From Mageeibacillus sp. UBA5438 (GTDB lineage Bacteria > Bacillota > Clostridia > Saccharofermentanales > DTU023), in NCBI GenBank assembly GCA_002427535.1, contig DIRK01000022.1:1-36847 (forward strand): a stretch of DNA of 36,847 bases, written 5' to 3'. The notes beneath the pieces are model-generated. The model was given only the letters and a program-made list of their open reading frames with translations. It was not told the origin of the DNA and made no database searches. Made by a program: the position numbers and the translations under genes. Positions 31,769-36,847 of the stretch are shown here, piece by piece (within the stretch, counting starts at the first letter, position 1; each line of letters starts with the position of its first letter).

Positions 31769-32569
31769 ATGGGGATTGTGATGGCGGTGGCCAACCAAAA
31801 GGGCGGCGTCGGTAAGACAACAAGTTGTGTGAATCTTGCGGCTGCGCTTGCATTACAAGGCAAACGGCTACTTCTGGTTGACGCGGATCCTCAGGGAAAT
31901 TCCACCTCCGGCATCGGTGTGGATAAGAAGAAACTGTCGTACTCCACCTACGATCTCTTAGTCGGCAACACAGATGACATCGGCCGTGTTCTCATTAAGG
32001 CGCGGCCCAATTTTGACCTCTTGCCTTCCAATATCAATCTGGCCGGCGCTGAAATTGAGCTGGTCAGCATCCCCAATCGGGAGAGGCGTTTAAAAGATGT
32101 GCTGGATGCGATTAAGGCCCGGTACGACATCGTCATGATCGACTGTCCGCCCTCACTCGGTTTATTGACGGTGAACGCGCTTACGGCGGCCGACGCCGTG
32201 CTGATCCCGGTCCAAGCGGAATATTATGCCTTGGAAGGCCTGATGCAACTCATGACGACCTTGGGGCTTGTCAAAAAGGCTTATAATACGGATCTAAGGC
32301 TGGCGGGCGTGTTTATTACGATGTTCGATACAAGAACGCAACTGTCCAAGCAGGTGCGCGATGAGGTGTCCTGGTATTTCAGGCAAGATTTCTTAGAGAC
32401 AAGCATTCCGCGAAATGTCAGACTCAGTGAAGCGCCAAGCTTTGGCCATACCATCTTTGAATACGACAAACGATCGCGGGGCGCGAACAGCTACAAGACA
32501 TTAGCGCGCGAACTGATCAAGCGGCTTGACAGCACGCCATGGCTTGACGGGACGCTCGGACGGATATAA
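31769..32569 (+). CDS. parA: Chromosome partitioning ATPase ParA (Soj)
   Basis: ParA is a Walker-type ATPase that works with ParB-parS in segregation and in control of DnaA. The protein has 266 residues. The deviant Walker A, KGGVGKTTS, is at residues 11-19, with DADPQGN, VMIDCPPSLGLLTVNAL and RNVRLSEAPSFG typical of chromosomal Soj. ATG 31769 has AAAGGGA upstream. A second in-frame ATG four codons later is less well placed. parB follows after 14 bases. Confidence 0.97.
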   Translation: MGIVMAVANQKGGVGKTTSCVNLAAALALQGKRLLLVDADPQGNSTSGIGVDKKKLSYSTYDLLVGNTDDIGRVLIKARPNFDLLPSNINLAGAEIELVSIPNRERRLKDVLDAIKARYDIVMIDCPPSLGLLTVNALTAADAVLIPVQAEYYALEGLMQLMTTLGLVKKAYNTDLRLAGVFITMFDTRTQLSKQVRDEVSWYFRQDFLETSIPRNVRLSEAPSFGHTIFEYDKRSRGANSYKTLARELIKRLDSTPWLDGTLGRI

Positions 32570-32583
32570 AGGGGAGGCAAGAG

Positions 32584-33480
32584 ATGACAGAAGAGAAGGC
32601 AAAGATGCCGTCGCGTTCAAAACGCGGTCTCGGCCGGGGGCTTGACGCTTTGTTTGAGGCTGAGAAGGATCCGGGTGTCACGGATTTATCCCGTATTGAG
32701 GAGATGGATATCAATCGCTTGGAACCGAACCGCGATCAGCCGCGGCGCGATTTCGACGAGTCGGCTTTGGCTGATTTGACAGGCTCCATCCGTGACCAGG
32801 GCGTGATTTCTCCTCTCATTGTCACACCGACACCCGATTCTGAGTATTACATGATTGTCGCCGGTGAACGACGCTGGCGCGCGGCCCGCATGGCGGGACT
32901 TTCGACCGTCCCGGTTATTGTCCGTGAACTGACAAAAGAGGATGTCCAAAGACAGGCGCTCGTTGACAACATCGTGCGCCAGGATTTAAACGCGATGGAG
33001 GAAGCCGAAGCATTTGACCGCCTCATCCGCGAGTACGGTATGACACAGGAAGAGCTGGCATCGGCCTTAGGTAAAAGCCGTCCGGCGGTAACGAATACCA
33101 TGCGACTTTTGAATCTACCCGACGCCATCCGCGAAATGGTGCGCCAGGGTGAATTGTCACCCGGCCACGCGCGTGCGATTTTGGCACTGAAAGACGCTTC
33201 GTCTCAAAGTACGGCGGCCGCAGAGATTTTGAAAAAAGAGCTGAGCGTCCGCGACGCGGAGAAACTCGTGCGGGACATTAAAGAACCTTCGGCAAAAAAA
33301 CCCGCAAAAACACAGAAAGATGCCAAATGGCAACTTCATTTGCGCGATCTGGAAGATAAACTGCGGCGTGCGCTCGGCGCGCGCGTCACCCTTCAGGGGG
33401 GCGAAGGACCGGGCAAGATTGTCATTTCTTACCACACCGCAGAAGAGCGTGAACGCCTGATCGATCAGTTGTTAGGCTAG
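32584..33480 (+). CDS. parB: Chromosome partitioning protein ParB (Spo0J)
   Basis: ParB binds parS, spreads by CTP-dependent clamp closure and recruits SMC. The protein has 298 residues. The basic ParA-contact motif RGLGRGLDALF is at residues 14-24, the CTP-binding GERRWRAARMAGL in the N-terminal domain, and the helix-turn-helix region is MTQEELASALGKSRPAVTNT. A C-terminal dimerisation helix region closes the protein. ATG 32584 has AAAGGGGAGG upstream. Its target site is the parS at 30079. Confidence 0.97.
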   Translation: MTEEKAKMPSRSKRGLGRGLDALFEAEKDPGVTDLSRIEEMDINRLEPNRDQPRRDFDESALADLTGSIRDQGVISPLIVTPTPDSEYYMIVAGERRWRAARMAGLSTVPVIVRELTKEDVQRQALVDNIVRQDLNAMEEAEAFDRLIREYGMTQEELASALGKSRPAVTNTMRLLNLPDAIREMVRQGELSPGHARAILALKDASSQSTAAAEILKKELSVRDAEKLVRDIKEPSAKKPAKTQKDAKWQLHLRDLEDKLRRALGARVTLQGGEGPGKIVISYHTAEERERLIDQLLG

Positions 33481-33494
33481 AAGGCCGAAAATCT

Positions 33495-36308
33495 ATGACG
33501 CTTTTAGAACAAAAGCAACACCGTGAAGAACGTCAGAGGCGGTTGATCGCATTCCTTTTACCTGCGTTCGCCTTTTACTTTGGCTTTGTCGCCCACGGAC
33601 TGTGGCCTTTTGGCAACAAACATCTGCTTGCCTACGATCTGTACCATCAGTACGCGCCTTTTCTCCTTGAGTTGAAGCGGAAGATTCTCTCAGGCGAGGG
33701 CTTGTTCTTTTCCTGGAGTGGCGGGCTGGGAGTCAATTACTACAGTTTCTTCACCTATTACACGGCAAGTCCCTTTAATATTTTGGTGCTCTTTTTCCCC
33801 GATCAATTCATCGCCGAGGCGGTGACCCTCATCACTTTGTTGAAAATAGGCTTTTCGAGTTTTTTCTTTTACGAATTTTTGTCCCGGAGCTATCGGAAGA
33901 GCGATTCAACGGCAGCGCTCTTTTCATCCTTTTACGCGATCTCCGCCTGGGTCTACGCTTACAGCTGGAACATCATGTGGCTCGACACCTTGGTGTTCTT
34001 ACCCCTTGCCTGCCTTGGGCTGGTGGAACTCGTCCGTCATGGCAAGGTGAAGCGGTTTGTCATCGGCCTCTGCCTCATGCTGATGACTAATTACTACACG
34101 GCCTTTTTTGGCGCGGTGTTTCTTTTCTTGTTCTATTTTGTCTTACGCGTCCAGTTTGCCCCAAAAAGAGAAGGCCGCCCGGATCCCCTCTTCGCCTTTT
34201 TGAAGTTTGCGGGATCCTCTCTTTTATCCGCTCTTTTATCCGCCGTTGTGCTCTGGCCGACGGTCCGCGCGCTTTCCATTACCTCGGCTGCGGGTGACAG
34301 TTTCCCAAAGGGTTTTAGTTTCACCCAACCCTTCCTTGAAACGTTAGGACGCATGACGCCGCTTCGCTCGCCCCATATTATGAGCGGGCTGCCCAATATT
34401 TTCGCGGGGACTTTTATTCTTCTTCTCATCCCCGCCTTTTTCGCGAACCGCAGTCGCCCCGCGCGCGTGCGCGTGGCCTACGGCCTCCTATTGGGTTTCT
34501 TATTCTTCTCCTTTCAGTCCAAGACATTAAGTTTCCTTTGGCACGGCGGGCATTATCCAAATTCGCTCGATTTCCGCTATGCCTTTGTCTTTATTTTCCT
34601 GGTGCTCACGATGGCTTACCAGGCGGCGGGGGATGCCACCTTCAAGCTACGCACTCCGATGAACGTAGTCGCGATCGCTGCCTTTGTGTTACTTTTGACG
34701 GAGCAACAGTGGAGTGTCAACGACCAACTGTCGCACTGGCGTTTGCTCGCCTTTGTTATCCTGGCGATCTCGTATCTTGCCATTTTCGGACGATTCACGT
34801 TCAGTAAGAACTCGCACAAAAAGCAAGTACCTGAACCCCAAGCATCCTACCTTGTATTGGGCCGCCACCAGATGCGAGCGAGTTTCATCAAAGTGAAGCT
34901 TTTGAGCCTTCCTCGAAAAATTATCAAGAGCGAAGATGCGGCAGAACGCCAAAAGCGAATCCGACATTTGAACGCGAAGGCTATGCTGTCCGTGCTGTTG
35001 ACCGTGGAATTGTTGTTTGTCGCCTTTTCGAGCGCCGCGCTTTACCAACAGGTTGCCCCCCTGGGAGATCGCCAATATTACACGTCCAATGACTATGCCA
35101 CGGAGCTCTACGCGTCTGTTGAAGAACTGCAAAATACGCACAAGGGTGAGCCCTGGCGGGCAGAGGTCTTGCCGGATACCTGCGTGAACGATCCCTTTTT
35201 GTTCGGAACGCAAGGGATGTCGCTTTTTGCCTCGCCCTTCCCGCACAGCTCCATTGATTTCTTCTCAGATCTTGGCTACCCGACAAACGGTGTGAACAGT
35301 TTCCAGTACAAAGAATCCACGATTGTCATGGACAGTCTTCTTGGCATTGACTACCTGTTTGTTAAGAACAGTCGAATTTTTGACGACCGGACACGGCATT
35401 TAGTCGAGCAAGGCGATACTTTACGCCTTTTACAAAATGACGATGCCATTCCTTTTGGATTTTTTGCGACGCCCGAGATCTCCTACATGAACGACGAGAT
35501 CATGCCGGACGATGCCCCTGATGTGCAAAACAGGCTTGTTTCGGCCTTAAGCGGTCAATCGGGGCCCTTGATCAAGGAAGCGTTCAGGCCTTGGGAATTT
35601 GAAGGCTGCTATGTCGAGCAATCGTACGATCCCTATTCGTTTCATGTGAGTCGCGCGGCGGGGAATACGGAGTGGGCTTTTTTGGTCTATGATGTCCCCC
35701 GGGACGGCATCTATTACATTTTCTGGGAAGATGAGTCCGTCGGCATCAATTACAGCAACGGTTTTATCCGCGATGAAGAGTTCTTCCAGCTTGGAAGTAG
35801 CAAGCGCGGGATTGGGGATGTCGGCTTTTTAGAGGCGGGCACAGAACTTCACTTTCGTGTGAGCATGCCCTCGGAGAACTCGATTGACGGGAGTTTTCGC
35901 GCCTGTGTCGCAAGACTGGATGAGGCAAGATGGCAGGAGACTCGTGAGCGTTTAGCGGCGCATCCCTTCGAATTATCAACCTTTTCTTCCACTCATTTTG
36001 AAGGGACGATTACGGCCCCGTCGAAAGGCTTTTTATTCTTGCCGACGACGACAAATCCCGGCTGGACGTTTAAGGTGGACGGGAAGGTGACCCAAGCGGA
36101 GGCTGTGCGAGGCGCTTTCATCTTGATTCCGCTTGAGGCGGGTACACATGACATTTCGGCCTCCTTTGCCCCTGTCGGGTTCTACCAGGGCCTTTGGGTC
36201 TCGGTCGCGGCGCTTTTACTGACGCTTGGCTTTGGCCTTTGGATGAGAAAAAGAAAGGCCCGTGATATGATGAATTTGTCTTTTCCGACAAAACGCGCAA
36301 AGAGCTAG
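33495..36308 (+). CDS. YfhO-family polytopic membrane protein
   Basis: This 937-residue protein has many hydrophobic segments in its first half and one at the C-terminus (about 895-915). Family features are YDLYHQYAPFLLELKRKILS, GLFFSWSGGLGVNYYSFFTY and a C-terminal beta-rich part (LFLPTTTNPGWTFKVDGKVT). YfhO proteins are GT-C-type putative glycosyltransferases; in Firmicutes some decorate teichoic acids with lipid-linked sugars. The first outer loop has the Asp/Tyr-rich motif expected for such enzymes. ATG 33495 follows the parB stop by 14 bases with GAAGGCCG upstream. The sugar and acceptor are unknown. Confidence 0.85.
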   Translation: MTLLEQKQHREERQRRLIAFLLPAFAFYFGFVAHGLWPFGNKHLLAYDLYHQYAPFLLELKRKILSGEGLFFSWSGGLGVNYYSFFTYYTASPFNILVLFFPDQFIAEAVTLITLLKIGFSSFFFYEFLSRSYRKSDSTAALFSSFYAISAWVYAYSWNIMWLDTLVFLPLACLGLVELVRHGKVKRFVIGLCLMLMTNYYTAFFGAVFLFLFYFVLRVQFAPKREGRPDPLFAFLKFAGSSLLSALLSAVVLWPTVRALSITSAAGDSFPKGFSFTQPFLETLGRMTPLRSPHIMSGLPNIFAGTFILLLIPAFFANRSRPARVRVAYGLLLGFLFFSFQSKTLSFLWHGGHYPNSLDFRYAFVFIFLVLTMAYQAAGDATFKLRTPMNVVAIAAFVLLLTEQQWSVNDQLSHWRLLAFVILAISYLAIFGRFTFSKNSHKKQVPEPQASYLVLGRHQMRASFIKVKLLSLPRKIIKSEDAAERQKRIRHLNAKAMLSVLLTVELLFVAFSSAALYQQVAPLGDRQYYTSNDYATELYASVEELQNTHKGEPWRAEVLPDTCVNDPFLFGTQGMSLFASPFPHSSIDFFSDLGYPTNGVNSFQYKESTIVMDSLLGIDYLFVKNSRIFDDRTRHLVEQGDTLRLLQNDDAIPFGFFATPEISYMNDEIMPDDAPDVQNRLVSALSGQSGPLIKEAFRPWEFEGCYVEQSYDPYSFHVSRAAGNTEWAFLVYDVPRDGIYYIFWEDESVGINYSNGFIRDEEFFQLGSSKRGIGDVGFLEAGTELHFRVSMPSENSIDGSFRACVARLDEARWQETRERLAAHPFELSTFSSTHFEGTITAPSKGFLFLPTTTNPGWTFKVDGKVTQAEAVRGAFILIPLEAGTHDISASFAPVGFYQGLWVSVAALLLTLGFGLWMRKRKARDMMNLSFPTKRAKS
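34219..34242 (+). repeat. 12-base tandem duplication inside the YfhO gene
   Basis: CTCTTTTATCCG occurs twice back to back and encodes a repeated four-residue pattern within a membrane segment (SLLSALLSA). It keeps the frame. Confidence 0.85.
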
Positions 36309-36317
36309 GAGAGAATT

Positions 36318-36847
36318 ATGGAACCCATCGTGAAATATCAATTTGATCGCGAAATGGTCGCCTTTGTCAAAACGCTTGAGATTAAATCGTCCATGTTCGG
36401 CTATGACAAAAATGATGTGTACAGTAAATTCAAGGATTTGCTCGTCCGAGCGCGTGATGTGTGCGAAGAATTGGTTGCCAAGGAACGCGAATCGCTTCAG
36501 CTCTTGAAGGGGGAAGTTGAAAAGGCGGCGGATGATCCCGCGGCGATTCGGCTTCTGCTTGACGGCTGGACCCCTGAGTCGCCTGTGTCCGAGGTTTCGG
36601 CGGAGGACGAACCCGAATCGGAACCGGTATCACTCGAGGATGCGGTTGAAGAAGCGGCAAATGAAATTCAAGAGGAACAAGCTCCCGCCGTTGACAGTGA
36701 GGAGTTGATCGCGCTTCGTGCTCAGGTCGCGGAATACGAAAAGCGAGAAGAAATGCTGGCTCAAGCTCACGCGATTGTGAGTGAGGCGCGCCTTGAACGC
36801 GAGAGTATTGTCCGCGATGCGCAGATGATGGCGGAGCAGGAGTTGTT
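36318..36847 (+). CDS. DivIVA-like coiled-coil protein (3' truncated)
   Basis: An open frame starts at ATG 36318, with AGGAGAG at 36307-36313, nine bases after the yfhO stop, and runs off the window after 176 codons. The N-terminal segment MFGYDKNDVYSKFKDLLVRA resembles the GYD-x-x-x-V element that begins DivIVA/GpsB-type proteins. A heptad-like helix follows, then an acidic linker (about residues 84-130, Glu/Pro/Ser rich) and a second long charged helix (ALRAQVAEYEKREEMLAQAH and on). It may be a polar scaffold or cell-division/segregation adaptor. The assignment rests on the short N-terminal match and coiled-coil character and is moderate. Confidence 0.65.
   Translation, partial: MEPIVKYQFDREMVAFVKTLEIKSSMFGYDKNDVYSKFKDLLVRARDVCEELVAKERESLQLLKGEVEKAADDPAAIRLLLDGWTPESPVSEVSAEDEPESEPVSLEDAVEEAANEIQEEQAPAVDSEELIALRAQVAEYEKREEMLAQAHAIVSEARLERESIVRDAQMMAEQEL

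Noticed and set aside
1..36847. tRNA, rRNA, insertion sequence or prophage remains
   Set aside because: I looked at the gaps and found no cloverleaf, transposase fragments or terminal inverted repeats. Nearly all sequence is accounted for by genes.

Overview
The window looks like the chromosomal origin region of an anaerobic, amino-acid-fermenting Bacillota, most likely of class Clostridia. The grounds are a selenium-dependent glycine reductase operon, Gram-positive type ribosome-binding sites (AAGGAGG), a RemB/DUF370 gene, the order dnaA-dnaN-recF-remB-gyrB, and a canonical parS site next to parA/parB. Base composition is fairly G+C-rich for a clostridium and looks uniform, with no clear sign of an acquired island. 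I cannot name the genus from sequence alone.

Region 1 (1-7877, plus strand) is the glycine reductase operon: grdE (5' end cut by the window), grdB, trxB, trxA, grdA, grdC, grdD and a DUF2156-type gene. NADPH electrons pass through TrxB and the GCVPC thioredoxin to selenoprotein A. Protein B (GrdE/GrdB) activates glycine and protein C (GrdC/GrdD) releases acetyl phosphate. GrdA and GrdB each contain an in-frame UGA read as selenocysteine, so a standard gene caller splits or truncates both. Two RNA hairpins without U-tracts bracket grdA.

Region 2 (7874-12696, minus strand) is a compact peptidase operon, tldD-tldE-M28 peptidase. It converges on the grd operon with overlapping stop codons. A divergent promoter region then leads to an MFS exporter that may be read from a leaderless mRNA. 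Enolase follows with its own promoter and a clear terminator.

Region 3 (15593-23399) holds a membrane-anchored protein of unknown function, an SDR oxidoreductase (minus strand), a large Xaa-Pro aminopeptidase, an NAD synthetase whose glutaminase domain looks catalytically degenerate, and a cysteine desulfurase-like protein translationally coupled to it.

Region 4 (23400-36847) is the origin. DnaA-box clusters lie on both sides of dnaA, followed by dnaN, recF, remB, gyrB (with an unusual acidic N-terminal extension), a perfect parS, an in-frame GNAT acetyltransferase-threonine aldolase fusion, parA, parB, a YfhO-family membrane protein and the start of a DivIVA-like coiled-coil gene cut by the window end. 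No tRNA, rRNA, CRISPR array, insertion sequence or prophage was seen. A recurring theme is promoters with an extended -10 (TGnTAnaaT-like) and no recognisable -35.

The points most worth a second look are the GNAT-threonine aldolase fusion with a possible internal start, the degenerate glutaminase of NadE, the paired hairpins around grdA, and the GyrB N-terminal extension.
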